From Archilochus colubris (taxonomy: Eukaryota; Chordata; Aves; Apodiformes; Trochilidae): 64,000 nt of DNA. Positions 21,401 through 34,100 of this stretch are shown here, piece by piece. The position numbers and the translations under genes are program-made. Within the stretch, counting starts at the first letter, position 1. The number at the start of each line of letters is the position of its first letter. The notes beneath the pieces were generated by a model that saw only the letters and a program-made list of their open reading frames with translations, had not been told where the DNA came from and ran no database searches. The stretch spans positions 10,396,503-10,460,502 of the forward strand of contig CM041103.1 in assembly GCA_023079485.1 (NCBI GenBank). The letters are read 5' to 3'.

Positions 21401-24400
21401 GGGTTCTCGATCTGAGCTGGATGGGCAGTGGCCAAAAGCGGGCACTCTTTTATGGGAATGTTTGAAATGATTTTGTGACCTTATCCGGGTCCTGCAGGAC
21501 ACGTGTCCGTGTCACTGGTGGTGACCACGGGACCCTTTACAGCCCTGGCAGAGGTCAGCGACCAAACGGGGCAACCTGCCTCCTCTGGGAGCAAGGTTGA
21601 GGTGTACTGACAGAGCATTGTGGGGGAGCTTGCATTGCTGCTGCCTGTATTTCTGCCTGTGCTTGCAGCAGAGAAAACTTCAACCTTTAAAGAGCCGGTG
21701 AGCTGTCACCTGTGAACAAGGTATGGCCAAAAGTGCCATTTTCAGGGGTGTGAGAAGAACATGGTTGAATTTAAACAGCAGGTTGGGGTCTCAGTGTAAC
21801 TGTATGTTGCTCCAGCTGTTGGCCAGGTGTGGGCAGTGTCTTTACTCCTGCTGCCCAGGGGCTGGGGGTGGGGGTGTCTCACCAGGCAGTGTTCAGCACC
21901 GCTAGAACCAAGGGCTCAGCTCTATGTCTTTGTAACAGTTTGCATTTTCTTTTCTGTTCCCCTCTTTTTTTTGCAGGCCTGATCATTTAAGCTGTCACGT
22001 TAAACATGTTCACTCAACAGAGAGACCCTTCAAATGCCAAGTAAGGGCTAAAATGATTTATTAAGAACAATACGTTACCGTAGCCTTAGAATCTCAGGTG
22101 CAGAATCTTTTTGGAAATGTATTTGCTGCTGGACTTCTCTTTGAAAAGCAAGTACAGGAATTAAGTTGCATCTCCTTAGCATAGCTCTGGTGTAAGTGTA
22201 GAGGCAGGTTAATGCCTGTGGATGCTGTGGCTACTTCTTTTCAGGACATTTAGAGGCTTTTTTGTTTCTTGGAGAACAACACAGGTGCTCTGTCTTACAC
22301 TGTGCTTAACTTAGAAGAAGGATTGTAACAGCATCCTCAGCTCAGTGCTGGTTACTGGAGTAATGTGTGCAGTGTGCTTCTTAGCATATTTAAATTAAAT
22401 GTGTTTCTCAGTCTGTCCATTTTAAATGGGTTGGAATCATTGATTCTGTATCCGTTATTCTGCTGGAAGGAGAAGCAAGTTGTTGTGAGTTGATGACTGA
22501 GCAGCAGACAAATAACTGGTCTGCCCTTGAACAATTAACTGTTTTGCTTGGAATATTCATGCTTGTTCCAACCTGCTTTTTAGTGACTCATCACATGAAA
22601 TAGGAGTCCTGTGTAAAAAAAGAAGCTTTAGAAAAAGGATTCATTTCCTTGTTGTGATTTGGGTGGGACCAAAAGTAATTGAGCAATTTAAGATATCAGG
22701 TTCATATTGTTACACTAAAATCATATCAAAAAGCAACTATGCCTCTTCTAAGATTTTTTTTTTTACAACCTACCTCTTGCTTTGCATGGTTTTTGTCCTC
22801 ATTGTCTCAGAAGCCAGTTTTAGTCTCTGTTTAGTCCTTTGCTTTTGGTTCCTCTAAAACCCCAGGTAAAACTCCAGGCTGTCAGTGTGCTCTAGGCTGC
22901 TGTTTGCACCCGCGAGGTGCAGCAGGCTCACAGTGGGTGTGTAATTCATGGTGTGGTGCTGCTGTCTGCCTGTCACATCTGACTGTTGTCCTCCATCTAG
23001 ACGTGCACTGCTGCCTTTGCCACCAAAGACAGACTGCGGACACACATGGTGCGCCATGAAGGAAAGGTATCGTGTAATATCTGTGGTAAACTTCTGAGTG
23101 CAGCATATATCACCAGCCACTTAAAGACACACGGGCAGAGCCAAAGTATCAACTGTAATACCTGTAAACAAGGCATCAACAATAAAAGTAGGTGAACGTT
23201 TTGAAAAACATTTCTAATAACAAATGTGCTTGCCAAGGGAATGGCGTGTGGCGAGGGTGAAAGGCAGGAGGTGTGCCCCTCAGGCTGGGGGTTCACACCT
23301 CTTAAAAATAGGTGTGTGATAACAGGATCTACTCTAGCTCAAAATCTGGCATATGTGGGATGGGTTTGCTGGTAGATTGTCCTCTTATCCCTTGGGAATA
23401 CCCTGCAGTTGGTGAGAATAACCCAGCTCTTGAGGAAAAGAGTTCCCGAGTTTTAGTTTCAGGGTTGAAACCTCATCCAAAGCTCATCAAAATTAGGAGA
23501 AAGATTCCTCTGCTTTCTCTGAGCTTTGGCCCTGGGGTATGATGATTCCTGGCAATTGCTGACAAGCATTTAAATCCAGCCCTGGTGTGTTATGGGCATT
23601 AATGGCATCTGACTGGTGGTGTGCAGGAGTTGAAGTGAGATGCTTGTAATAGTTCCTTCCAGTCTGAAACTGTAGCAGTGCTGAAGCCTGAGCCTGGGAG
23701 TGTCTAGTAAGCAAATGAAGAATTGACTTTCAAATCTTCCCATTAAAATAACTTCAGTTAACCTAAGTGGTTAGTGATACAAGATGGGTTCTCAGAGGAA
23801 TCAAGAGGGAGATGTAAGGAATGTCTTGTGAAACTTTGTCCTTAAAGCTTTTAAAATAGTACTTACAACATCTTTGCAGTTCCTGTTACGCCTGGTGGAT
23901 AGTTTGAAGGTACTGGGAGTGTCTAAAATGCCTGATTGTTGAGCTGCAGATGAAATTTGGATGGGAAGTATTTTTCAAGCTCTAGGGTTACAGCCCTGGC
24001 TGCCCAGGCCAGCTGGGTGGTGCTGAGCCAGTTCACGTGAGGCATCCACAGCAGTTGGTAGAGGTGGAAGTGATGAGCTGTAATGTGGCCAGAGAGCAGT
24101 AATGTGCTGTGCTCTTCTGTAGAGGTAAACTGAAAATTTGAAGTCACACTTGCAATAAAAAGTAAAAAAAGGTGGGGTCTTTTTTTCCTTTTTAACTGGA
24201 GCTGAAGCATAGGAAGAAGTGGAAATGGTCTCTGGTTCATTCTTCCCAAAATGCAAACAAAACAATCAGAAAAGAAGTTCATTTTTGGCAGTGAGAGCAC
24301 GTGTTCCTGACTGGCATGCTGGTTGTTAGATCCTGGAAAAGTAGTTTTATGAAACACAGAATGAATTGTGTGGTTTTAAATGCCTTTGTGAGTTTTGCTG

Positions 24401-27400
24401 TTGGAATCCTGTGAGATTCCCCATGCTCTTTACTGAAGCCTCTGTCACCTCAGCAGAAAACAGTAACTTTTCAAGGTGCATTTGTGTTCTTACTTAATTG
24501 GCATAGCATGCATGAGTGAAGAGACCAGCAATCAGAAGCAGCAGCAGCAGCAACAACAGCAGCAGCAGCAACAGCAGCAGCAGCAACAGCAACAACAGCA
24601 GCAACAACAACAGCAGCAGCAGCAGCAGCAGCAGCAACATGTCACAAGTTGGCCTGGAAAGCAGGTAGAGACCCTGAGATTGTGGGAAGAGGCCGTCAAA
24701 GCAAGGAAGAAAGGTAAAACAAACCAGCATTTATGGTCTGGGGTTGATGAGATACTGGAGTTTACAGTTATATAGGGAGTTTAAGATGTCAGAAAAGGAT
24801 GTCTTACCTGAAAAGTTCCATTCTCAGTGTTAAAATAGCTAAAAACTATAAGCAGGAGAATAACAGGACCAAAATGCTGTAGATGAGCTCCTTAGTGCTT
24901 GCTTCCCCTTGGCCTCTCTGCTTGACTGTGTCCATCACAAAGGGATGTTTGTGTCTGCTCCAAGGCAAGAGTGGTTTTGACTTGCATGTGGTTTTTAGCT
25001 GTGTTTATGGCTGTTTACCTGTTTACTTGTGTGCATATATATGTTTATATATACACACACACCAAACCCCTCTGTTGTAACATCATCAGTTAGCATGCTG
25101 GTGCTTTCTGTGTCCCTTTCATCTTTTCTCTCCCAATTTATCCCATTTGCTTTATGATCATGTAACTGTCTTTGCATCAAGTTTTCTAGAACTCACAGAA
25201 CTTACTTTTCTATCTCTTGTTTTGTTGTTTTTCACTACAAACTTAACTGATCAGTGGTGGTGATTTCATTATTGCTGTGCTGAAAAGCTTCCTGTCCTGT
25301 GTCAGTTTTGTAAAGAATTTGAGTTGTAAAGATTGCTTCTATTTAGTGTCATCAGGAGTGCAGTAGTTTAAAGGCTTCCCTTACTGCTAGCTTTTTATTA
25401 CTGTTTTCAAACCAGTTTGATTTCTGATGCCTGTCACCAGACTCTCCTGGATTGCATGTTTTAAGAGAAATTCTTAGTGACCACTTACTGCTTTTCACTA
25501 GCTGTTTTTAGTAATAAATGTTTTTTACTCACCTTTTTTCCCCCCCCCCCTTTTTCCTCCTAATCTTCCTTCCAGTTCCTTCACTTTTTATTTTTTAGGT
25601 CTTGTGTGTATTAGGCTGCTAGCTCCTTTTGCCTTGTTATTCCAATTGAACTGAATTCTGTGATCAGACAGTATAGAAGGAGCTTATTCTTGTTAAACTG
25701 TAGCCATGACAGAAACATTAAATATCATCAGGCCACTAAATGGATTAAGCAAATGGGTGTCAGCTTTAGGAAAGCTCTGAGATTTTTTTTTCCCTGCTTG
25801 TTCCTTCCTGTGTCTTCTTCCCTCTCTTCCTTACTGTGGTTGTTGAATGTGCTTTAAGAGGAACACTGGGTTTGGGCAGAGTGGTGGGAGAGGGATGTGG
25901 GTGGGGAGAGATGCTGTCAGATGGATGGGAGTTGCACTTCCCTGGGAAGGGATGTGGGTGGGATGTGTCTGTGCAGCCCAGTCAGTGCCAGGCTTTCCTG
26001 CTGCTCTTTTCCATGCTGCTTCTCCTGTGCTAGTGCCACCTCTTGCGTTGGTTTTTTACAACACTCTATGGGATTTATTTTTTTTTTTTAGTCTAATGCT
26101 ATTTATTTTCACTATTTTTTTTTTTAACTCTTTCCCTTCCTTTCCACCCCTCCTAGAGATGGACTTTGAAGAACCAACAGTAACCCTTGAATGGGGCTAA
26201 TGTTGCTTTCAAAGTTAACTGTCTTGGTACATTTGTATTGCCCAAGAGGCAAGAGTGGACTCTTTGCTCCTGGCTTACCTCCTGAAACGTGGGTGTAGAC
26301 TGAGCTTGGTGTCCTCCCCTACAAATGTGGAATAAGACACGACTTACAAGTGCCGTAACGTTGCTGTAGAATATATTTTTGTTGGTTTCCCTGGCAGTCA
26401 CCCCTTCCCTCTGCCTGCCTCTGCCACCCTGCTTCTCTTCCTGGAGCCCCCCCAGTGCCCAGCCCTGCCAGAGCCCACCAGCTGCAGGGCCAGGCACTTG
26501 GCCTCCTGCCTCCTCCTCCTCCTCCTCGTTCGGCACTTAATTTCTGCTTCCTGCAAAATAAAGTAAAAAAAAAAATACAAAACAAACCAACCCAAAACCC
26601 TGCAGAGCAGAACAAGTGGTGTGGAGCTGTAGCTTGTGTGACAGCTGAGGAGATAACGGGGGTTGAAAGCAGTACTGACTGGGTAGACTGGAACACTGCT
26701 AAGTGGAAGTGCTGTGCTCAGTTGAACAACTTGGTAGCAATAATTAAGACTGGAATAAGCAGGTATATATTGAAACGAGCTTTGCTTATCAGTCCCTAAT
26801 AATGACTTTTTAAAACCTTCACAGAATGTCAGTTCACCTTTGAGAAGGCTATAGAGTACGTACCATTCGGTATGTACACTCTCTCCTCTATTTCTAATGT
26901 ACCTCTTGGCAGGATATTTTTGATTGTAAGATGCTGTTTTTATCAAAACCCTCTTTATAAGACAAACTCACTGCTCAGGAAAAAAAAAAAAAAAATTGAA
27001 TTGCAATGAACTGCATGAGAGTTTGTATACCTTGTAGGCTATAGAATGTTAACAGTTTTAACTTACTAATAATTCCTAAAGAAAATGATTCCAGAATTGG
27101 TACTTGTTCTTGTTTGGTTTCTGTTTTTGTTTTTTGTTTCTGTTCTTTTTTTAAAATCTCGTCCACGGTTTTTTTATGTGTTTAAAAAACCTTTTTGTCT
27201 TTTTATGTCTCATTTTTAGAAGCTGCTAACTTGTGCCAAACCTCCACTGCTGCTACTACGCCTGTGACTCTTACTACTCCATTCAATATAACGTCCTCTG
27301 TGGCTTCTGGGACTATCACAAACCCAGTCACAGTGGCAGCTGCAATGAGCATGAGAAGTCCAGTAAATGTCTCAAGTGCAGTTAATATATCCAGCCCCAT

Positions 27401-27647
27401 GAACCTCGGGCACCCTGTAACTATAACCAGTCCACTGTCCATGACATCTCCACTAACGCTCACCACCCCGGTCAATCTGCCCACCCCGGTGACAGCTCCA
27501 GTGAACATTGCCCACCCGGTCACCATCACCTCCCCCATGAACCTCCCCACGCCCATGACCTTAGCTGGGCCCCTCAACATAGCCATGAGACCTGTGGAGA
27601 GCATGCCTTTCCTGCCCCAGGCCTTGCCCACCTCTCCTCCCTGGTAA
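15079..27647 (+). CDS. VEZF1: VEZF1, vascular endothelial zinc finger 1
   Basis: Six coding exons: 15079-15111, 20558-21255, 21979-22040, 23001-23187, 24507-24713 and 27220-27647 (TAA). The protein is about 538 aa; human is 521 by recall. VEZF1 is a nuclear C2H2 factor binding G-rich sequence, needed for vascular development. Exon 1 encodes only MEANWTAFLFQ. Exon 2 has C2H2 finger 1 (Cys 77/80), an S/T-rich linker, and fingers from Cys 177/180 and about 205. Finger 4 is split across exons 2 and 3, and two more follow in exons 3-4. Exon 5 opens CMSEETSNQK and runs into polyglutamine. Exon 6 is a Pro/Thr/Val-rich tail of PV(N/T) repeats ending in SPPW. The exon 2 donor (AG/GTACCA) is weak. By my count exon 3 is 62 nt where frame needs 64, so one border there may be off by two. 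The first intron is 5.4 kb. Confidence 0.96.
15450..15700. repeat. A/T low-complexity tract in VEZF1 intron 1
   Basis: The sequence flips within about 20 bp from the CpG island to runs of T, A and a (TA)n (about 15511-15525), ending in AAAACAACAAC-type simple sequence. No ORF or TE signature is visible. Nucleosome-disfavouring poly(dA:dT) next to a CpG-island promoter is common. Confidence 0.6.
15700..20557 (+). other. VEZF1: VEZF1 intron 1, remainder
   Basis: Single-copy-looking sequence with many AT-rich blocks (15950-16130 poly-A/T, 16740-17060, 18130-18620). No alternative coding exon was recognised. The block at 18130-18500 has GATAAG words and AT-rich composition resembling an intronic enhancer, but I cannot test this. 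Confidence 0.4.
24539..24637 (+). repeat. VEZF1: CAG/CAA tract encoding 33 glutamines in VEZF1
   Basis: 33 consecutive glutamine codons follow NQK and precede HVTSW. CAG and CAA are mixed. The longest pure CAG run is 8 codons near the 3' end (about 24611-24634), and the 5' part is broken by single or double CAA. The human tract is shorter (roughly 18-19 by recall). CAA interruptions stabilise such repeats. Confidence 0.95.
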
Positions 27648-27728
27648 AAGAATTTATAAGCAGTATTAAAAACACAAAAAAAAAAAAAAAAAAGAAAAAA
27701 AGGATTAAAGTGGAATCCTTACCAGCAG

Positions 27729-27905
27729 TTCTTTTTTTTTTTTTTTTTTTTTTGGGTTTTGTTTGGTTGGGTTTTTTTGTTTTGTTTTGATTTTTTGTTG
27801 TTGTTTTTTTGGGTTTGGTTTTTTTGTTTTTTCGTTGTTCTGGGTTTGTTTTGTTTGTTTTTTTTTTTTTTTCTGGTTTTGTTTTGGTTTTTTTCCCTTC
27901 GTTTT
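27729..27905 (+). repeat. U/G-rich low-complexity tract in the VEZF1 3' UTR
   Basis: About 175 bases are almost only T and G on the sense strand, with recurring GGGTTTTG/GTTTGGTT/TTGTTG words. In RNA this would be a dense field of UUG/UGU motifs, the type bound by CELF-like or ELAV-like proteins. It also makes a false 64-codon ORF rich in F and G. Confidence 0.7.
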
Positions 27906-29820
27906 AGTTCATAATAAATCCAGACTTAAGACACTGGGGCAACACCAGAGACCATAGTAGCACCATCCCCTGTTGATTTGGCTCGTATGGTTCAAACTTG
28001 AGTTTCACTGGAGCACTTCATTTAAAGTAAGTTTTACCTTTTAGCTGACTGAGGCGGAATTAGAGCAGATCCTTAACTTGCCAGAGTTTTAAAAAAAAGA
28101 AAAAAAAAAAAAGAAAAAAAAGACAAAAAAAAAAGTCATTAAAAAGAGTTTAAAGAGTTTTATGTTTTATCCCCCAAATGATAACTTAGAAAATTATTTT
28201 AATGTAAACACTAGCAAAGACCCCTCTGTATCTTTAACAGGGTGGATGGCTAATTTTAACCTGCCAGTTGTTAAGTTCAGTGTTCCTGAGCTAGTGTAGA
28301 ATCTTTGTCTGTGTTGATGTTTTTGGTTTTTTCTTTTATTTTTTTTCTCCTTTTTTTTTTTTCTCTCTTTTTTTTTTTTTTACGAGTAAATGCATTACAA
28401 TGTTGTCATTAAAAAAAAAAATGCATTTTGGAGAAAATATGCATTTTACCTTTGGGAATATGGTAATTTCAGGCAGCATTCCCTATGGGAAAGGTGATAC
28501 CAGCTCTGATATGCAAAGCATATGATAACTTATCATTCTAACTTCAACATATAATAGGGATTGTGACCTGATATTTGGAGATGTAAATATTACCCAACAT
28601 ATTACCCTAAGGGAATATAGCATTGTAGTCAACATTTTTTTTTTATTTTTAAAAAAAACAAACTGTTATTGTTTGGTGAGAAACAGCCATGGCTGACAGA
28701 AGAGGAGTCGCAGTGTGTGTAAACATGGTCTATGAACAGTCAGACCCCTATGGGACTCTTTAGGAGCAAAAGGAGTGCTTTGAAACTTAAGAAATATTTG
28801 CTTTAAGCTGGAAGAGTCTGGAGGCACTGGGTATGTTTTCCATGCCCTCTGCCTCCCAATCAGAGCCTGCTGGGGTTCCAGCAGGGGACAGACGTGTTAG
28901 TTGTTCACTAGAAGTTTTGTCTTATATTAAATTGTATACAGTTTTTATTCTAACCACTAACTAGGTAGGATGCCCCTCCAGGACAAGCAGAGAGCGTCTT
29001 TTAATTTCTCCCCTATTCCTTAATCAAGTGTTGTGCAAATCTGTTCAACTTTGTAAATATTTGCAAACATCATCATTTTTACGTTACTCTTCTCTTGTGT
29101 TAACACATTTCTATCGGTTTGTGGGAGTTCTGGGGTGAGGGTTTGAGCTCTCCAGCCCAGAACTGCTCCACAAACGGTCACACATGTTGGAGCTACATGT
29201 GCTTTTTATTTCTTAACCTGTTTATCTGTACATAAAAGTAGAAAGCAAAAATCTAGGGAAACAGATATACTTTTTAGACTATCATGTCACATATTCACGT
29301 TTTTAAAACTTTGTTTAAAAAAGCAAAACACCCTAAACCCAAGACTCTACATTAAAAAAAAAAAAATAATAAAAAAATTATATTAAAAAAAAAATTACAG
29401 CTGAGATGTTTTTATCTTAATGAAGTTGAAAGCTATGGAGATTAGAGTGTGCATTTTCACAGAGTGCTAGCAGGACTGCCCAGTTCCCACCCTGCTGTGT
29501 CAGTACAAGCAGTGATTGCCAGGCTGCTGGCTCAGGTGACAGGTATCTGTATCATTATGTGAAACTGTTCTAGGGGCTTGGACTACATAGTAAAACAAAA
29601 AAACAAACAAACAAAAAAATAGAGCTTAGTGTAAAATAATTTTATAAATGATCTTTTGTACTTTAGGACATCAAATTGTACAACTTTTGTATATATAAAA
29701 GCTTAGGAACTTTCTGTTTAGCAGAAAGGAAACACATTCCTACACTTTTAATGTATATGTTTGTTATAATGTCCATGTAAACATATGCCCTATGTTTGTG
29801 CCTTTTAATTAGTTTGTCTC

Positions 29821-29826
29821 AATAAA
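29821..29826 (+). terminator. VEZF1: Poly(A) signal AATAAA of VEZF1
   Basis: A canonical hexamer after a long AT-rich UTR. Sequence composition changes to GC-richer intergenic DNA within about 60 bases, which supports this as the main cleavage region. Confidence 0.7.
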
Positions 29827-29849
29827 CAAAAATGTAGAGAAGAACATGT

Positions 29850-32800
29850 AGCTATGACTTTGTTACCACTGTTCTGAACTCCAGCTCTGGAGAGGTCTCT
29901 GGTTTGCAGTGTGTAGAGCATTGTGTGCAGGCAGCTGCATGACTTGGGCTGCTCCAGCACCCCAGGAAAATGCACCCCAGGACCCTCCTTCCCCCCCAGC
30001 CCGGTGCAGGGTGCCTTGGGGTGGCCTTGCACCTTGGGATGTGTGGTTTCCAAGCCCGTCTCCTCTTCCCTGTCACCCAGAATTCCACCTTGGCAGCAGT
30101 TCCCCAGAGCAGCTGTAGTGTTCTTGGAGCTGGGTCAGGTGCACAGATGGCCCTGAGATGGAGTTGGGGTGTCCCCGAGCTTCAGGAACAACCCCAAACC
30201 CAAAGCATTAAAAGGCAACAATGGAAATGTGTCCGAGCAGTGGTTATCTCTGAGTGACTTCCACTAAACAGGGCTGAAGTGTATGGTGCCCATTACTGAC
30301 AGAGCCTCCTGGCCCAGCTCACCTGCCCTCCGGATGGGATTTTCATCCCAGCAGAGCAGCAGGAGAACAAACACATTAAACACCCACCAGGCAATTTCTC
30401 AGCCTGACAGAGGCTTCCCAAACCACTCACCACGGTGCTCTTAGCACGGGATAGGAAGAGGGCTGTTTCCTTTTTATTTCATGTTGGTTCTGCTCGGTTG
30501 TACCTGGTTTATGTCCACAAAGCTGCATTAGCTAATTGTCAACCTGTTTCATTTGTACTTGGGTAAACATTTGCTTTGTACTGTGTATAAATGGTTCTGA
30601 GCTCTGCTCCTCGGCTGTCTCGCTGCAGACATTAATTTCTCTCTGTGATGCTGTCCTGCCAAATACATTAAGCTGCTTTGGGTGGTTTTTTGATTTTTTT
30701 TCTTATTTTTACAAACAAAAACTACCTGGTCAAGTAGTTTCTAGGGCGTGTGTGGTACCTGCTGGTGGCTGGTTCCTCCTGGGTGTGAGGAGGCAGTGGG
30801 TGTGGGGACAGGGTGCAGGATGAGTGATGGGCTGCAGCCCTGGGAAGTTCAGAGGGAAGAAAATGGTGGATGTGAAGAACAGATGCTCCTGTTACACCGA
30901 GTTAGTTTCTATGCAGCTGATGCGCTTAGCCTAGTTTATTTCATGGAAACTTTTAAGCTGGATCTAGTCCAACATCCAGGGAAGGCCAATTGCTGCCGGT
31001 GGTTTGAGTGGGTTTTATATGGAGCCCATTCAGGTCTCCGATTGCAAGGAGTTCAATAGGGGTTTTCTTTTTGGTTTTTTTTTTCCATCTTTAGTTTCCG
31101 TAAGCGTTCAGCGTGAGGTTAAGGGCTTAGCACCGACTGCGAGTTCTAAGGTTGAGTTCTTGCCTGGGAAGGATTGGTGCTGTGCAAAGTCAGAACAGTC
31201 AGATCAGTGGCACAAAAACTCAGGGTCAGGAGAGCTGCTGGGTCCTGGCTGCTGAGGAGGTGTTGGAAAAGTGGCCCCAGGGAAGGAGGGCTCATGGCAC
31301 TGCCACCCTCCCTGCCAGGAAATCATCCTGTCAGTGCCTTTCCTTGGGCATGTGGGTTTTTTTCTTTTTTTTTTTTTTCTTGGAGCACCCCAGCACTTCC
31401 CGAGGGTGTTTGGGGTGAGGAGAAAAGTGAGATTTGACCTTTTATGTCTTACCATTGGAGAGTTCCCCTTGAGGGCTGTAAGCCAGGAAGGTTTCTGCTC
31501 AGTCAGGACCAGAGATGAGGGTGAAACACGTGTTATTCTCAGCATACGAGTTAAATTCTCTTTGCCATTGTTCACAAATAAAAGATTTTTTCCCCCCCTC
31601 TCACAATAACTTTTTCTTTGGAGTAGCAGAAGAAGGAAAGTACTTAGTGTGTTTGCATCTCTCCACGAGAGGTTTAAAGAAAAACACCAACCCCCCAGTA
31701 AGCTGTTTTAGCTGCAGCAATCCCAGGTTACATAAAGGGGCCAGGGTTGCAGGGGGATTAGTCGGTGGCATTACTGGTGGTGATAAACCCTCAAGTTCTG
31801 CTCACTCTTCCCTCACTTTTATTTTAGAAACAGTTGCTCTGAGCCAGACTTTGAAAACCACCCGGGGTTAATTTTTAAGGCTGGAAGGGTTAGATTCCCA
31901 CCAAAGAAAATAAGGAAAACCTGGATTTCAGGAACACTCAGGTGTTTAAAAGCATCCGGTACTCTCGAGGTTTCCTTTCAGTCCTGGGGTCCCTGGGAGC
32001 TGCGTTGTTGAGAAGTGAACTCCAGCTTTTCACTGCTGGGTCCTGCAAACTCCTGCCTTGCTTTATTGGTGGCTTAGTTTATCCATCTTGAAAATAGATT
32101 TAACAGTATTTTCCAAAAGGCAGCTATTAAAAGCACTTCAAGTTTTTGAATGCTTTGAGGTCCATCTCAGGGCTCGAGTGGAGCTTTTTGTCAGCGCTTT
32201 TTAGGATAAATTGCAAGTGTAAAAATAAACTGCTTCCTCTGCTAATTGTCAGGCAGAATAAAACTTAATTCTGTGTGTTTATACTTCTTATCTTTGGATC
32301 ATTCGCTCACAGCTTCCAGAGCAGCAACTGAAGGATGACAGAGGAACTACGTGCTAATTTTTATGTCAAAAATAGCTTTCACCTTTAAACGCGCGAGGCT
32401 CAGTGGCTGTTTTCTAATTAGAAAAAGAATGCCTGGGCTTCTCTTCTGAATCCATTTTACAGCTGTGCTCAGATTTGACTGTCAGTCCCTGGTTAAAATT
32501 CAGTACTGAGGTCCTGACCTAGAAACAAACCTTTTTTGGTATTGGTTTGGAAAAAGTATTCCAGTGCTAAGAGAAGCTGAGCCAGGCTGTCCAGCTCGCT
32601 CCCTCCTGGCTGCCTGGCGAGAGTGTTCAATGGTAAATTAATTTTGTTGCACACAAAAGCATCTCCCTGAAGCCAGAGTAAGACTGATGGGAGAGCTGGG
32701 CTTATGATTTTTAAAAAGGAATAGATTTGTTTGTTGTTCCTCAGGTTTCTGGGCTAATTTGAGATGCCGTTAAAAGTCCTGTGTTTTTTCTTTAAGGAAG

Positions 32801-34100
32801 CAGAAATGCATTCTGAAAAACAGACGTTTGTAAATCATTCCAGCCTGGGCACCTGATGTGGGTGTCGGGGGACAGACCCCTGCTTTCCCTGCAAAGCTTT
32901 TCCAATAGCCACTTCCAAAATCAACCCATTCAGTAGAAAAATAAGGGGCATTTTCAGAGTGCATGGCACTCACTGGTTTTCAGAGAAGACAGAAATACTC
33001 CATTCACCTTTTCACTTCGTTGTTCTTGCCAGGGATGAAGACAAAACCATTTGTGATGGGTATTTTCTGTGCAACGTTTGTTTTCCAAGGAATTAATTAC
33101 AAATTGAGCTGGAACTGGATGAATTAAATTCACTACTTTAATTCCTCATAGTTGTGTATTTCTGTTCCCATTTGTTTTTACTTCCTAGCATCATTAGCAG
33201 CTAAAGCCCGTATCAAAGGGCAGTAATTTGGTAGAATCATCTGTTTCTCCCAAAACAAGCCCGGATTAGGAAAAGAGATGGCAGTCAGCAGAGCTCACTG
33301 CAAGGCACTGTGTCACAGAGGAGATGCTGATCCCTGCTTCACTCTGGCAAAGCAGACATGGCACAGGGGAAGATGAAGGTTTGCCTCTTGTGTTTTCCCT
33401 CTCGCTGATGTCTGTGTTCCTTATCAAAGCCTTAACAGATGTTTACTCATTGCTTTGCTGCCAGACATGGATGGAACGATGGTGTGGGGAAACCTCCCTG
33501 CGTGGAGGAGCATCCTTCCTGAGAGCCTTGGACCATCCCAAACGTGTGCTGGAGGCCCAGCACCCACAGACTGCTTCTGAGCCGGTCGTGCTGGATGCTG
33601 TGGGAGATGGCCATGGATGCCGGGAGGTCTGGTGTACATCCCAAAGGATCTGGAGAGCTACGAGGGTATCTGACCCACTGCTGATCAGCACCTCGCTCCG
33701 GTCTCTGCAAAACGGGGAATGTTTGCCGTCTGTAAGCTGGCTCCTGTCCGGCCGGGATGCCCCAGACACCTGGATCCTGGATCCTGCCAGCGGTCCAGGC
33801 GATGTTCTGATGTCCCTGGCGCTCAGCCCCTGGGGTGCAGCCTCTTCCTTCCCCATGCCCACCCCTGGTCGGCAATCCAGGAGCCTGGGATGTGGAGGAG
33901 AAGGAAGAGAGCAGCTCCGCAAAGGCTCCTGCTCCCCATGCCACACCCTGGGAGGGGATGTCTTGATCCCCCAGGATCTTCCTGACCCCCAGGGCCAGCT
34001 CAGACCCCTCGGGGGCAGATCGGACCGACCGCCACCGACCCCTCCGTGCCGATCCGTCTCGGGGACAGCGAGAAGTGCCCCCCAGTCCCCAAGCAACCCC
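29850..34100. other. VEZF1-CUEDC1 spacer, no gene recognised
   Basis: No supported ORF. AT-rich, possibly constrained blocks lie at 31900-32760 and 33000-33250 (words such as CTAATTAGAAAAAG and GGAATTAATTAC). From 33300 the GC content rises into the next CpG island and long open frames appear on both strands (374 codons on +, 515 on -). I regard these as compositional. Confidence 0.45.

Larger units (their letters stand above)
27648..29845 (+). other. VEZF1: VEZF1 3' untranslated region
   Basis: AT-rich, without open frames, from the TAA to an AATAAA at 29821-29826. It holds several A and T homopolymers (27676-27703, 27731-27753, 28092-28133, 28330-28381, 29354-29396) and many short AT-rich blocks that look constrained. 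Long, well-kept UTRs are typical of VEZF1 orthologues. Confidence 0.75.

Noticed and set aside
21979..22040. Apparent two-base shortage in VEZF1 exon 3 relative to the conserved frame
   Set aside because: By my hand count the exon is 62 nt and needs 64, within an AGAGAG run near 22020. A miscount at the line break is as likely as a real deletion or assembly error, so I do not claim a frameshift.
24494..24730. Polyleucine ORF on the - strand
   Set aside because: Antisense shadow of the VEZF1 CAG/CAA tract.
27203..27631. 142-codon - strand ORF over VEZF1 exon 6
   Set aside because: Mirror of the codon-periodic PV/T repeats in the true coding strand.
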